A model generated the notes under the pieces. The model was not told the DNA's origin, ran no database searches, and saw only the letters and a list, made by a program, of their open reading frames with translations. The position numbers and the translations under genes are program-made. A DNA stretch of 64,000 nucleotides from Takakia lepidozioides (taxonomy: Eukaryota; Streptophyta; Takakiopsida; Takakiales; Takakiaceae), in assembly GCA_030704615.1 (NCBI GenBank), contig CM060731.1, positions 65,328,756 to 65,392,755 of the forward strand, given 5' to 3'. How positions within the stretch are numbered: position 1 is the first letter of the stretch; every line of letters starts with the position of its first letter. This document shows, piece after piece, positions 1 to 11,441 of the stretch.

Positions 1-210
1 TTCTTTGGGAGTTCACGTGCTAGTGCGCACCTGGCGCGTGCGCGTACTATAACTGCGCTACCGAGGGGGTTGCCTTGTAGTGCGGGCTAACGCGGAAGCT
101 ACGTGCTTTCCGTTCACGTACTATAATCGTGTAGCCTCGGGACGAAGTCGTAGTGCGGCTTCGGCGTGTTCCCGTACCTCAGGCCAGCATTCCAAGGCGG
201 ACCCAATTGT
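1..210. repeat. Degenerate ~72-bp tandem repeat
   Basis: The motif cgtactataa followed by a GC-rich stretch and tgtagtgcgg-like or cgtagtgcgg-like sequence occurs near 44 and again near 117, with weaker similarity further right. The copies are diverged. This may be the left subterminal repeat of the CACTA element whose right end is at 5981, but no CACTA terminus is visible on this side, so the assignment is a guess. Confidence 0.4.
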
Positions 211-1753
211 AGTGATTGGGGCGCACGGTTGGTTCAAGGTTATCTTCCTAGTCAAAGAGGGTTCCAGGTGAACCCTTTGCTCAAGGTGATGCCAAAAGCG
301 GCATCATGAGCGGTCGCAAGCAATGTTGTTGCAGTAAGGCGATTCGATCCTCGGGGAGGATCGTTCCTTGGCCTTGAAGTAGGCCAAGAAGAGTGCACTG
401 GGAGGAGCTGGAGAGGCTCCACCCTTGGCCGGGACTTGGAGGAAGTTGGCCGAACTAGCTAGTGGAGAGTAGAGTCAAGTGTGGGGTTTGGTTCTTTGCC
501 ATGGGACGCCATGGTACGGAAACAAACTCCTTGATGTGGGACGCCACAACTTGGATGTTCGTTTCTACAAAACGATAAGTCGATGAGGACATCGACTCCC
601 TGTTGGTAGGGGTGTGTGTCGCGGCCCTTTGCCTTGAGGGCAGGGGGTCGAGACACATGAGGGGCTGCCCCTGTGGTGGGGGCAGCGGCAGCAATAGGTA
701 TGGGGGGCTGAAGCACCCTTGAGTGCCCAAGGCACTCAAGGAGGCGGAGCACTCACTAGGTGGAGCCCCGCACACCGGGTTGCGGTGGGGGTGGCTCCAC
801 AAGGGGTGGTGGTAGCTTAGCGGGACTTAGTGGGGGTGGCATAGGACTCACCATGGGGGTGGAGACCTCGTGGTGGGAGTCGTGGGGAGTCTTGGGACTC
901 ATCACGGTCCATAGTGGCCGTGGTGAGTGGGCCAAGACTCACCGCGACTCATCACCGGGAGTCGAGGGTTTTCGTGGTGGTTCGCCATAAAATGGCATGG
1001 CTGGTTGTGAAACCCCCGCGGACAGCTACAGAAGTATATATAGGGAGTAGTAACCCCGAGAACGGTGCAAGCCCGTTGGTGACCAAAAACTAGTGAGTAA
1101 GCGAGCGAGCCGGGAAAGCGACCAAAGAGTGGGGAGCTGTTCCGGACTGCCATCTACCAAAGGGAATTCCGCTGGTCCCAAATCGGTGGAGGGTTCTTTG
1201 GGAGAACAAAGGGGGGACCGTTATGCCCCAGTGAGCAGCCGAAGCTCCAAGTTGGCCCGGCGGCCAGGTTGGGAGTCAGGCGCGCGCATCAAAGCGAGTA
1301 ACTATGACTTGAGGGGGAGCTTACCGAAGTGAGGTGCGCAATCAAGTGCCCAAAGCATGATGTCAGGCCAATGTAGACTTCAGTGTGTTCAAATTCTTTG
1401 CCCCATGAAACCAACGTCCTGGTACTAAGCTGCAATGAAATGGCTACTTATAGAGAGATACTTGGGTTACTTATGCACCCAGAATACAATCAATAAAACT
1501 TGGAGGGTATTCTCATGGACCCATCAGGTTGTCATGAATTCTTGCTATGGATTCCAAGAACACCCCAACCAAGAGGGGCTCAAAAATGTACTGGGAGGAC
1601 ATCATTGGGGCCAATCAAATTTGGGAGATTTACTGCCCAAGGTCATACTGAGGTTTGGTAATCTTGTCTTTACAAATGATATGTGCTCCAGTTTGTTTTG
1701 CCTGAATTCAAGGATTTGTGCTTGATGCCTATTAGTATGTGTAATCACCCACA
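211..1753. other. GC-rich non-coding stretch with hairpin and TATA-like box
   Basis: No convincing gene is seen. Positions 718-740 form a hairpin with 10-bp arms (cttgagtgcc / ggcactcaag) around a 3-nt loop. A TATA-like string, tatatatag, lies near 1035 and could serve a transcript running into the transposase-like gene that starts around 1754. Short open frames here lack recognisable motifs. The composition is clearly more GC-rich than the AT-rich sequence around 4850-5390. Confidence 0.45.
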
Positions 1754-4700
1754 TTGTACTGGGGAATTTTTTTCAGGGCAAGACAGCGCACTGGATCCAC
1801 GATCCCCCTGCTTGCTAGCAATGGAGATGGCGCCCACAAGAACGCAGGAGGTGGCCCTAACTCTCCCAACGTGTGGGTTTTGTGCCACCAGTACCCCACC
1901 TTATTATGGTATGCCTCGTACCCACAGTCTGGCACTCAGTATGGTCAGGGTCAATATGGTGCTCGTCCATATGGGCAGTATGGCCAGTATCCTCGCCACC
2001 ATATTTGCCACCCCTAATAGCTATGGGGTGGCAGGCCACTGGAATATCCTCCTGCTTATGGACAGTATGGCCAGTATGGTCCTCGGCCTTCTGGCCAACA
2101 GCCACGGCCACCAGTCCCTACTTGGCAGGATCCTGCTTTGAATTCTCCTGAGCGCACGGAGGTCTCTGAAGGAGGGGAGGGTGCCGTTTCAAAGAATAAT
2201 AGAACCAATGCTTTAAGGAGGGCTAATAGCTCAGCCAAAATTGAAGCTGCCAAGGTCAAGGAAGAGAGAATAGCTGCAGGTCTTCCTCCCACGATTGATT
2301 TTGACGAACCTCAAAGGAGCCCCGTATGGTCAGACCCGGAATGTATGGTCAAGGAAGAGAGAATATCTGACGAGGTATGGAACAAGCTTGTAAGTTACTG
2401 GCAGACAGAGGTGTTCCACAAGTGTCGGGCAACATGAAGAAGGCAAATGGTGCAATTTGAATCCTACCAAGATTGGGCGTGGTGGGAAGGCAATGGTGGA
2501 AGCACGCTTGGTAAGTGGCATCATCACGACTCTGTATTTTGTTCCTCATTGAATTGCTATGTGTATATAGTCAGCCCTTACATTGCTTACAAACTTGTGG
2601 CATGGGTTTGTTTGTGGCATGGATTAATTTGTAGGAAACACTATCAGGGTGCCCTCCTACATTATATAAATTCAAGAGGGTTTAGTGTCACGGTTGTCAG
2701 CTGGGGAGTGACAGGCGGGTAAGTGTGTTTTCCACGTTTGCTAAGAGTGGTTGCTGCATCATAGGTTGCTAGGGTTTTTTCACGGCTTTTGGCCTGGGTT
2801 TTCTTTCAATGGTTGTTCATGCCAGGTTTTTTTGGTTTGATTCATACTTGGGCAAGTTTTAAGGATTGTTTTCATGGATGGCAGGAGGGAAGTCTCGCAT
2901 ATTCTACAGTAGTTGGCAGGATGGATGGCTTGGACAAACTGGTGGAATCACAAGGACGTGACATGGCAGAATTAAAATTACAGATGCAGAGTATGATTGA
3001 GTACCAGAAAGCCATTGTGACCAGATTGGGGATTAATCTACCAGGCGCAGGACCAGTGACATCTACGATGGATACGTCTGTTGTGACAGTATCAAATGTT
3101 TGAAATCCCAATTTCAGACGGTAACTGGTGCTCACTCTAAGCCCTTATGTCTTCCTGTCACTGATGATCTTTTGAATTTGACCGAGCAGCAGCAGGATAC
3201 AGGGAAGGCCAGCTGTGAGGTACACGTGGAAATTCAGCCCTTGCCACGTACAAAGGCAGTAGCAGTCCAGGGGGCAATGGTGACAGAGCCGCCGGGCACA
3301 CCGGATTCTGGTATGCAGGTATGTGGGAGTTTAGATGGGGAGGAAGATGCAGACGGGGACAAAACAAACAAGCAGTTGCTTTAATTTCTCCTGCTCACAT
3401 GTTGAAGCCAAATGTCAGTTTACTTCCTGGACCAACGAGGAAGCATTTACTAATTCTGGACTTAAATGGTCTGTTATGTGAATCTTTTCATTCTGCTAAT
3501 GGGCTTGCATCCCTTCCCAAAGGTTTTGTGGGGAAGATGTGTGGCAAGAAGATGGTAGTTTTGAGACCACGCTGTTATGACTTTTTGCAAAAGTATTTTG
3601 AACACTTTGAGGTGGCGGTGTGGTTTGTTGCCAAGCTCACAACTTCTTCCCAATGGTAGACTATATTTTTGCAGCCCACACTAACCTGGTTTTCCAGTGG
3701 GATGCCCTTCACTGTGACGAGGATCCAATCCTCCCATGCCGTAAGGGGTCTGATTCAAAGCCATTATATTTCAAGAACTTGTCTACAGTGTGGGCAGACT
3801 GGCCAAAATGGACTTATGAGGACACTGTTATTGTTGACGACACACCAGAAAGGCGGCAAACAATCCTCCCTTCAGTGGGATTTTTCCAGAGCCATGGAAG
3901 GTGCAACCAGATTCACTACTTGATGAGTATCTAACAGAGGTGTTGTGGCCTTTCTTGTGGAAGGCATCGAAAGCTGCCAGTATTCCCAAGTTTTTGGAGT
4001 CTCAGCCTGTTTTCGGACAACAACCATACAACACTGCTACTGTGAAGGTACAAACATTCTGACAGTGCTCCAGAGGCTACATTTTTGTGGGTTCATTCAT
4101 TGCATTGCTTTCCTGGATGCTTCTCCTCGGTTGCTTGATTAATGCTAGGTTTTCTTTGCAGCTTTTCATGTTGGCTTTTTTTGTTTGATTCATACTTGGA
4201 TTTTGTTTCTATTCACTATTCATGTTTGCTCATTGCTTTCCTGGTTGATCTCTGGTCTGTGACACAGGAACTTGTGACAAACAAAGGTGATATTGTCGAC
4301 AAGCCGGTACAGACGAGGGGCAAGAGTGTCGACCCGGCGAGTAGCCCCCCAAAAGGTCTCACCACCACTGGAGATTGCAAATGGAGTAAGTCCAGGCCGT
4401 TGTCTTGTTTGTTATATTTTTTCCAACCTTGGGGCTCTCTTTAACTCTCAAATGTTGAGTGTCCTAGTCGTGTGTATGTCATGGGTTTTCACATCGTGTT
4501 CTTTTTTGTGTGGAGTTGGGATCACAGTTCAGGGTGGGTGACGAGGTTCAGCTGTTGGATGTGAACTCCAAACGCAAGAAATGTGGAGTAGGGCTGATGT
4601 TGCTCTTCAAGGTGCTGTGGTGGGTTACGGGTACCCTGCTGTGCCTCTTGATTATGCCTGTGTGTACATCAAAGAGGCATGTGTCAGTAACACCCCTCTA

Positions 4701-4808
4701 CCATATGTGAATGGTGTTAGGAAACAGACCGAGTTGGGGCAGGTGGTTGGCCAGACAACATTTTGGAGTCTAAAGTTACTGAAACTTATGGAGCTGCGGA
4801 AGGGATAG
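1754..4808 (+). pseudogene. CACTA transposase-like gene with FCP1-like domain, decayed
   Basis: Several pieces in order look like one spliced, now broken gene. A Y/G/Q-rich N-terminus (about 1930-2110, e.g. QYGQYG, PAYGQYGQYGPRP) is interrupted by adjacent TAA TAG stops at 2015-2020. A basic segment follows with WNKLVSYW near 2370, resembling the plant Ptta/En/Spm transposase domain. A coiled-coil-like stretch lies at 2890-3100. At about 3435-4050 there is an FCP1/NIF-like HAD domain: ILDLNGLL, VVLRPRCYDFL, HTNLVFQWD, KPLYFKNLS and VIVDDTPERR. The DxDx motif reads D-L-N, so the second aspartate is lost, and a frameshift lies near 3650. The last part (about 4525-4808) has GDEVQLLDV, then after a 1-nt shift GAVVGYGYPAVPLDYACVYI and ELGQVVGQTTFW, the usual C-terminal region of plant CACTA proteins. 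The gene is probably non-functional here. Confidence 0.6.
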
Positions 4809-5389
4809 TCAGTATTGCACTGTTTAACAGAGTTCTTGATTCTAATAGCACTGTAACATACTAGCTACAACAATTCAGCCCATGTGTGGGCTTGCTTGTT
4901 TTTGGCTGGGCCTTTTGAGGCATGGATTTTTTGACCTTGTGGCTTTTGAGGTGTCCATTGGGATATTGGTCTCATTTGGATTTTTGTAATGTGATTTATA
5001 GGGCTTGTATTGCCCTGTAGTTGACTATTTTCTCCTTGTGGTTGATAGTATGCAGGAGGGATCCATTCTGTTTTCATGTTGGAATTTCACCATGTAATGA
5101 AGATTTTAAATCATTTAATTCACTTTCATTTTAAATAATAATATTAAAAATAATACCATTAAAAAAAAATCCAAGGCTGCAATCTCCTTGTTCTTTTAAA
5201 TATTAAATGAAAACTAAAAATTAAAATATGAACATTAAAAATATAAACTATTTCGGAAAACAATCTTGATGACACGTGGCATCACTCTTGCTCAAACTAG
5301 AACACATGGCAGTATATGACACGACATTCTTTATCCATATTTTCACCACGTGTAAAGATCCGTAGTCATATATGCTAGTCATATATTTT
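4809..5389. other. AT-rich non-coding region of the CACTA element
   Basis: No gene is seen after the stop at 4808. The stretch 5090-5260 is very AT-rich with runs such as aaaaaaaaa. Copies of tagtcatat begin around 5365, leading into the subterminal repeats. Confidence 0.5.
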
Positions 5390-5830
5390 GTCTGTGTGCC
5401 ACATGTCACATCTCAAGTGCAACAGGTGTCCCGCTAACAACTCTTCATGTAGACATCCCTGTAGTCATATGAGCGAGTCATGTAGTCACCACGTGTGAAA
5501 TCTGCCATATCACACTTGTCTCGCTAGCGCCTCTCCATGTAGGCATCACTGTGCAGACATGTAGTCATATGATCATGGCAAGAAGTCGTGACATGTCAAA
5601 TTCGCAGTGGCGTACGTGTCCATCCGTCGCCTCTCCATGTAGGCATCACTTTGCAGACATATAGTCATATGATCCCCTGACGAATGTATGACGTGTCGCT
5701 TGCGCAGTGGCGCACGTGTCCCGCTGAAGCCTCTCCATGTAGGCAGCACTCAACAGACAATGTAGTCATATATTAGTCATATAGTTGTGACTGCAACCCT
5801 CTCTGCAGCAGGACTCCAGGTGCCACGCAA
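5390..5830. repeat. 100-bp subterminal tandem repeats, about four copies
   Basis: The string ctctccatgtaggca starts at 5531, 5631 and 5731, exactly 100 bp apart, and a diverged copy (ctcttcatgtagaca) starts at 5441. Each unit also carries a cacgtgtc-like box before it and gtagtcatat after it. Such arrays next to the terminus are typical binding regions for CACTA transposition proteins; binding itself is inferred. Confidence 0.85.
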
Positions 5831-5981
5831 GCAATCATGGATATGACTTGCAAAACGCAGTCCTAAAGACTAGTCGCTGTGACAGGGCTTTTTTCACTAC
5901 AGAGTGATGTAGTCATGAACGCATATAAGACTGAAAAAATAGTCATATGTGAAGTCATAAAAACGCTCATTTGTTGTAGTG

Positions 5982-6536
5982 ACTACTAGTGCTGGCAGTG
6001 GAAGATATTGGTACTGATGCAGCTACTGGTCGCGTCGTGCCTCGAGTAATGGAGACGTAGTCAGGTGACCAATACATCCTCCACTCCTCAATCTTTGCTT
6101 CATGTCCTCGCCTGAACTGATGGTAATCGTCCATAGGCGGGCCTTCCAAATGCTGGAACAGTCCCTTCCATGCCATGAATGGGGTGAATAGCTGTGGATT
6201 GTGCATCTGCTGCAAATCACACCAGCTGTCGAACTCCCGGATAAAGTCATCCAACTCGATTGTGCCCACAGCTCCAGAGTACCTACGAGGCCCCTTGGTA
6301 GCTCCATACATCTCCTCCATGTCGTCCCACAACAATGGCGAATGAAACTGCACACCTGTTGATGAAGCCTCCGAGTCTGTGTCTGACTCTGCACTAGTTG
6401 ACGGTGGAGGTGAACGTGGTCTGAACCGAATACCTCGTCTTGTGAACCCACTCTCACTGTTACTGCCTATAGCCGTACTCCCCTCAAAACCCTTGGGTAA
6501 CTCCGTGATGACACTCACAATGTGCACCTCCCCCAC
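5982..6536 (-). pseudogene. gag-like ORF interrupted by the CACTA element
   Basis: The minus-strand frame starts MGEVHIVSVITELPKG at 6536 and stays open to the CACTA border, running only a few codons into the transposon end (stop near 5967). The part around 6070-6280 reads TIELDDFIREFDSWCDLQQ, then FMAWKGLFQHLEGP and a Trp-rich tail (EEWRMYWSPDYVS), which resembles the capsid-like core of plant retroelement gag proteins. A serine/proline-rich acidic stretch precedes it. The rest of the retroelement would lie on the other side of the CACTA insertion, outside the window. The family match is from pattern only. Confidence 0.45.
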
Positions 6537-7055
6537 GTGACACTATAATGCTCTAGTACTAATTCTAATAGTGACACGGGTGGGCACCTGTTGCAGTTTA
6601 AGGGTCATATCCCAGTGGCTCAGGGCACCTGCACCTGCATCCACCGCAAGAACTCCTATGGTTGGCTGGTCATCAACCCAGCCTCACCATAGAAGAAACA
6701 TTGGTGGTCTTGCTGGTCATCACTCCAGCCTCACCACCGACAGCATACTCTAGGATTGACCGGTGATCAAATCCGGCCTAATCCCTATGAAAGCAAGCGC
6801 CCACACAAAACCAACATGGCGCACAGTCAAGCATGCAGGTGTTGGGGGGGATCCAAACACAAGAAATCAAAACATCAACACCCCCACACCAAACTCCATC
6901 TGCAGTGCTGACCTGCAGAATATCCCAGCCCAAAACCCCGGATTGACTGGCCTCCACCAAGAGAGGCTTTGGCAACTACAAATACAAGGTAATGAAAATA
7001 GTACAGAGATGGAGGGGAAGAATAGAAGCCCGATCCAGCAAGATCTTATCCTGAT
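6537..7055. other. Spacer or intron between two minus-strand ORFs
   Basis: No gene is supported. The sequence contains short direct similarities (ggctggtcatcaaccc and gctggtcatcactcca around 6665 and 6710). It may be an intron joining the 7056-7817 ORF to the gag-like ORF, both on the minus strand, but I cannot place convincing splice sites. Confidence 0.3.
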
Positions 7056-7817
7056 CTATGCTATCAACTGCCAGACTTCTCTCAAAGTGCCTCGCTCTGC
7101 ATGATAGTAAGGTGTAGGAGGTATATCTATGTCCAGAAACCTGCCACTAACCTTGTCCCAAGCTACAGTAGCTCGCTCTAACCAACCCTCCTCCTCTTTC
7201 TGCCAGGTAGAGACAAAGCAACACTCTGCTATCTCCCGCTCACTGAACACTAAAGAAAACAAAGGTAGTGTCTGATAGTCTCTCAACTCGAAAGTTTTGA
7301 GACGGTTGCGGGTGTCCTCATTGCAAATGACTGCATCTCCTTCAAACAGAACAAACTTGTCCTTGCTAATGAACCCCCGCTCGTGGTTGCCTTGTGCAGA
7401 GCGTGTCCGGCTGCGACGCTGTCTGATTGCACAAACTTGTGTAGCTCCTGCTCCTCTATTCCAGTACACCATGGCATTGTGGCTGAACACCTTGGTCCCC
7501 GGGGCTGTCTTTGGCTGTGTTCCAAGCCTAGCTTTCACCCACTTTGGTATTTCACCTACAGCTGCAAAACTGTTGGCTCCAACAGAGTTCTGACTGTCCA
7601 AAGCAATATTGAGGCCCTCAACGCCAACTACAACGCCAACTACAGCAGTTTGTTGTCCACTGCTAATGCCTGACTCCCAGTATGCAATCAACTCGTCCAA
7701 CTGTTCTCCACTCAAATCAGTCTGAGTTCCTTGGGAAACATAAATCTTGTCCCCTTGTGTGCACAGGCTAAGAGACGAGACCTGCCCTTCAATTACGGCC
7801 TCATTTCCCCCAGCCAT
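7056..7817 (-). CDS. Hypothetical protein, 253 aa, probably transposon-linked
   Basis: An uninterrupted 253-codon minus-strand frame begins MAGGNEAVIEGQVSSL at 7817. I do not recognise a family. Visible segments are an N-terminal stretch with LSGEQLDELIAYWESG, a valine/glycine-rich patch (VVGVVVGVEG), WVKARLGTQPKTAPGTKVF, an Arg-rich RQRRSRTRS, and a C-terminal half rich in aromatic and charged residues ending WQLIA. The even composition and lack of low complexity suggest a genuine, recently coding sequence. It lies upstream of the gag-like ORF on the same strand and could be the first exon of the same retroelement protein. Confidence 0.4.
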   Translation of the reverse strand: MAGGNEAVIEGQVSSLSLCTQGDKIYVSQGTQTDLSGEQLDELIAYWESGISSGQQTAVVGVVVGVEGLNIALDSQNSVGANSFAAVGEIPKWVKARLGTQPKTAPGTKVFSHNAMVYWNRGAGATQVCAIRQRRSRTRSAQGNHERGFISKDKFVLFEGDAVICNEDTRNRLKTFELRDYQTLPLFSLVFSEREIAECCFVSTWQKEEEGWLERATVAWDKVSGRFLDIDIPPTPYYHAERGTLREVWQLIA

Positions 7818-7951
7818 ACAAGGAGGACATCCACAGATTTGTCTCTCATATAGACCAGCACATGTTCTAGAAACAGAATTGTGGATCTTTCATGGCACAC
7901 TCACACTCTAAAAATTCCATAGATTTTTAGCAGAGTCCCAAATACAAAAAC

Positions 7952-8371
7952 CGTCGACGACACCTTAATCTGCGTGGTCTTCTGGTATGCTATTTGGGGT
8001 GAATGATATGTACAAATAGCTCGGACTACATAACTTATGATTCATTATCATGTCCTTCTTCCATGTGACCAGAAACCCCAGGTCTTTTGCTTGCAAAGCG
8101 GGGGTTGGGTTCATTTGCAAGTTTTCCACAAAAAAAAAAAAAAAAACGTATTTTTTTTTTTTTTTTATTTTTTATTTTTTTTCTCCTGAGTGTGTTAGAT
8201 TAAGGTGTCGTCAACGACACCTTAATCTGGGTGGTCTTCTGGTCTGCTATTTGGGGTGAATAGCATCTACAAATAGCTCGGACTACTTATGATTCATTGT
8301 CATGTCCTTCTTCCAGGTGACCAGAAACCCCAGGTCTTTTGCTTGCAAAGCAGGGGTTGGGTTCATTTGGA
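7952..8371. repeat. ~165-bp direct repeat pair flanking a poly-A/poly-T hairpin and a 32-bp palindrome
   Basis: The block beginning cgacaccttaatctg and running through tggtcttctgg, caaatagctcggactac and ccccaggtcttttgcttgc to ggttgggttcatttg occurs at about 7954-8118 and again at about 8213-8370 with few differences. Between them lie A(18) near 8129 and a long T run to about 8182. The second copy begins in a perfect palindrome at 8197-8228 (arms agattaaggtgtcg and cgacaccttaatct around tcaa). No gene overlaps. Confidence 0.8.
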
Positions 8372-8502
8372 TGGTCTTCTGGGCTGGAATTAAACTTCTG
8401 CCAAATTAAAACACACTTATTTAAACTCAACAACACATGGATCCCTTCGTAGATGCTGATCGGTAAGGATAAATGTTGTTGTAGTCATCCATGATTCATT
8501 CA

Positions 8503-8781
8503 GCCAAGTAATAGATGGGGCCCTGGAGTTGAATGCGAGGGAGACGGTTCAGCCAGCGTGGACCCCCCGCCAGCCCCCACCCACCCCCGCGTCCGCCGCC
8601 CGCGCCGTGTGGCAGCCCCTCCCGCGCCTCATGTACCCTATGCCAAGACATGACACATGTCCTCTCACCCATCCCCATCCCGCCTCCCATCCTCACCTCA
8701 TGCATGGCATTGTCCCCCATCCCCCCTGCATGCCTTCATCCTCCCCATGCCACATGCTTGCGTCCATTGCATACATGGTAT
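8503..8781 (+). repeat. Left terminal inverted repeat of the MULE
   Basis: This 279-bp segment is nearly the reverse complement of 18783-19056 and runs from ccaagtaatagatggggccc to gcatacatggtat. It is rich in CCCC and CATG strings; the long open frames predicted through it are composition artefacts. The preceding 8494-8502 is the 9-bp target duplication. Confidence 0.9.
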
Positions 8782-9101
8782 CCCCAAACATACATCATGC
8801 CCTCAATTCAAATTCAATCTGACATCTTTTCAAATTTTGAAATGGCAAATCTGAATAAAGAGAATGGACGTTGGGATATATGCCACGTCGTCACATACAC
8901 TGCCACCCCAATGGAGGGTTTTGCTACCCTCATCGTGCATTTCCTAGTAGAGCAGTTCTCTCCATGCGTTTCTAGCTTGCCCACATGAATTGACAGCATT
9001 CCATTATACATGCCCAGAATATGAATGCAAAAAGGCGCGTGTGAGGATACGGCAGCGAAAGAAGACATCAGCAAACTCAGAAGCGTCTTATTTTTGTAAG
9101 C

Positions 9102-10573
9102 ATGGCTGAAGAGGTTGAACATGGCAAGATTTTGCCCCACCTTCTTTATAATCTGCAGAGTCAGCTACAGACACCAAAGATAGGTACTTTCACATACCAT
9201 GACTTGCAATGGAGGTCCCAATGGCACGGACAGATACCTGATGAGAACACAACTGAAATTGCATATATTCCTTGGAATCGGGTGGCGGACTTCATTACTG
9301 GTGAGTCCTCCCAGAAGGAAGCCCCATGCACGTTCCGCACTCATCGACAAAAAGGCACCCCTGCTGGGACTCTCCAGGCACCACGCATCAATAGTGCCAT
9401 GAACATTACAAGGTATGAATTCAACTTGAGCATGCCATGATTCATGAAAATGTCCAATCCCAATAGCCATGCACTTATGCTTTCATAAGAGCGGTTCTAA
9501 AAGGCCACTCATGTTTTTGGCGTAGGTATCACTACGCCTATGGCCCACAAGACAATACCCTGAACATTGTGGAGGTAACAGAGGCTATGCGTGCGAAGAA
9601 ATGGCGTTCAGGTCCACCAAAGAAAAGGGGGAGAAAGCCTACAGTGGGGCCAGCATCCACAGGAAAAAAACCTAAACAAAAAAGGACTACAAACAACAAA
9701 ACAGGAGAAGGCATCAAAAGAGGATGCATGTGCCGATTTGCTGTCAAGCAATGCTACCTAGACCCTGGTATGGCAGAGATAATTTATTATGAGAAACAAC
9801 ATGTAAATGGAAGAGGTCAGATATGCCACGGACCTTCATGTCACTTGAACTGATGTGCAATGGCTCCCCATCTTAGCGATGACATGAAATCATGGATTTT
9901 GCACAATTTGCGTCTTGGGCTGAGCATAAACAAGATAATGGCCAAGCACACCATGCGAGTGAAGGAGTTGATGGAGCAAGGGCTGGACGTCAGCCGTGAC
10001 ACTTTTCTCCTCTCCCATGACATACGGAATATTGCGAAGCCATGCGATGAAGAGACATTCAAAAAACACCCCAATGATGCACAGAGTGTCCGCATGTGGG
10101 TGCATGAAAATATGGCTAGTGTTTTCTACTACCAAGAAGAAAAGAACCACAAGGCTTGGACATCCAGTAACATCAAACTTGATCTTCCATTCGTTCTTGG
10201 CATACAGACAGTGTGGCAGCGAGATCAAATGTTGAAATTTGGCCATCACAGAATTGTCGCATGCGACGCCACCTTCGGAACCAATGAGAAGAAGGTGGGA
10301 TCTGTCTTTTTACTTCATTGCAATCGTTGAAGCCAGGTTTAAGGTGTATTTGCCATACTGCATCCTCACATCGTACAAATCTCATACTCACTGCTTTCTC
10401 CATACAAATCTGCCTCAATTGTTGTACATTGATTGTTGTTTATGTAGTACCCGCTATACACCATGATGGTATTCGACGAGTGGTTGAATGGAATCCCAGT
10501 TGCATTCATCATCACAACAAGATCAAAGGCAATCGATTTGGAGCCATGAATGTCCGCACTGAACGGGAAGCTT
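9102..10573 (+). pseudogene. MULE transposase, N-terminal half
   Basis: Three exons fit: 9102-9412, 9526-10294 and 10448 to about 10573, with acceptors cgtag at 9525 and tgtag at 10447 and matching phases. Exon 2 has a basic patch (KKRGRKPTV), a C-x-C zinc-binding start (CMCRF) with HVNGRGQICHG, then the transposase core reaching the first catalytic aspartate in RIVACDATFGTNEKK. Exon 3 continues YPLYTMMVFDEWLNGIPVAF, the canonical follow-on. An in-frame TGA at 9851-9853 and another within exon 3 (after LEP, where Trp would be expected) make it defective. The region with the second catalytic aspartate is not found. The 3' half of the gene lies in the opposite orientation immediately downstream. 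Confidence 0.8.
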
Positions 10574-11441
10574 CAGGCGAACCAGGCAGGATGATATGGT
10601 GATGCGTTTTGGGTAGGACGCATGGGTGCTTTGGAAGGCATGTCAGCTGGTGATTGAGGTGGTGCAAACAAGCTATGAAGGCCACCTCTACTACTCCCAA
10701 TAAGGCTTCCACAGAATTTGGCTATGGTGCCATCTTCTAAGTTGGGGTGCAACATTTGCAACACCTTCACTTGATGCGCACACATATTACCTTTGCGGGC
10801 ATGCCGACAATCACAACATCCCCAGTTGGACTGTGGATTGTGAACCGTATATGTAGTCCCCTCATCCCAAATACATTTGACAGTGGCGATGCCCCCTTCT
10901 GTCTGCGGAAGGTTCACATTGCAATCGGGAATCTGTTTGGCAAGCAAAATAGAGCTGCACACAAAGCCTTCAAGTCGCTTGTTGCGGATGAAGCCATATG
11001 TTTTGGCATACGACATATACCAGTAATGAGTAAGCAAATCACATGTGAGTTCATGAATGAGCCAATCGACTCGTCTGTTGACCAGTTTGCTCTTTGTGCA
11101 TTTCAGTTGTGCCTTCAGATTGCCATGATAAGCTTCAATGGTGGCGTTTGTGTCTTGTCCTGCGTGTGGAATGTTGCGAGAACCCATTGTCCACATCTTA
11201 GCTTTGGGAACCCACTCCTGCTCCAAGTAGTCACAAAATTCACTTACGGTGGGATACTTGAAACGCAAATTCACAAGTTCGCACACTGCCCATGCTTCAC
11301 CTGCGTCACCCTCGCTTTTTGCAGCACTATACATGATTTTTGACATATCTTGCATGACACATGCACGCAAATCTGCATCTTTGATCTTAGACACGACATT
11401 CTTTTGCCATGCTCTCCTCACATGCCAAAGGCATAGAAAAA
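10573..11441 (-). pseudogene. MULE transposase C-terminal half with SWIM zinc finger, inverted
   Basis: On the minus strand an exon enters after a tctgtag acceptor near 11442 and reads FLCLWHVRRAWQKN, the conserved MULE motif following the second catalytic aspartate. It continues through the NATIEAYHGNLK region (candidate catalytic Glu), and CDCRHARKGNMCAHQVKVL, a SWIM finger (CxC...CxH). It ends with HPAWFA and a stop at 10573-10575. The frame is open for about 280 codons, so the inversion is probably young. It abuts the plus-strand N-terminal half at about 10573, giving a tail-to-tail arrangement of two halves of one protein. Confidence 0.8.

Larger units (their letters stand above)
1754..5981 (+). 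mobile_element. CACTA (En/Spm) element, right-hand part
   Basis: The right terminus TTTGTTGTAGTG at 5970-5981 is the reverse complement of CACTACAACAAA, a classical CACTA-family end. It is preceded by subterminal direct repeats with a 100-bp period (5390-5830) and many copies of the short motif gtagtcatat, the organisation expected of CACTA subterminal regions. The internal gene on the plus strand ends in a domain typical of plant Ptta/En/Spm transposase proteins. No left CACTACAACAAA end is seen between 1 and 1754, so the left border is either before the window or lost. The next bases (5982-5984, act) are the candidate 3-bp target duplication. Confidence 0.7.

Noticed and set aside
5880-5910. 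cactacagag as a CACTA terminus
   Set aside because: It lies inside the element and lacks the CACTACAACAAA form found at 5970-5981.
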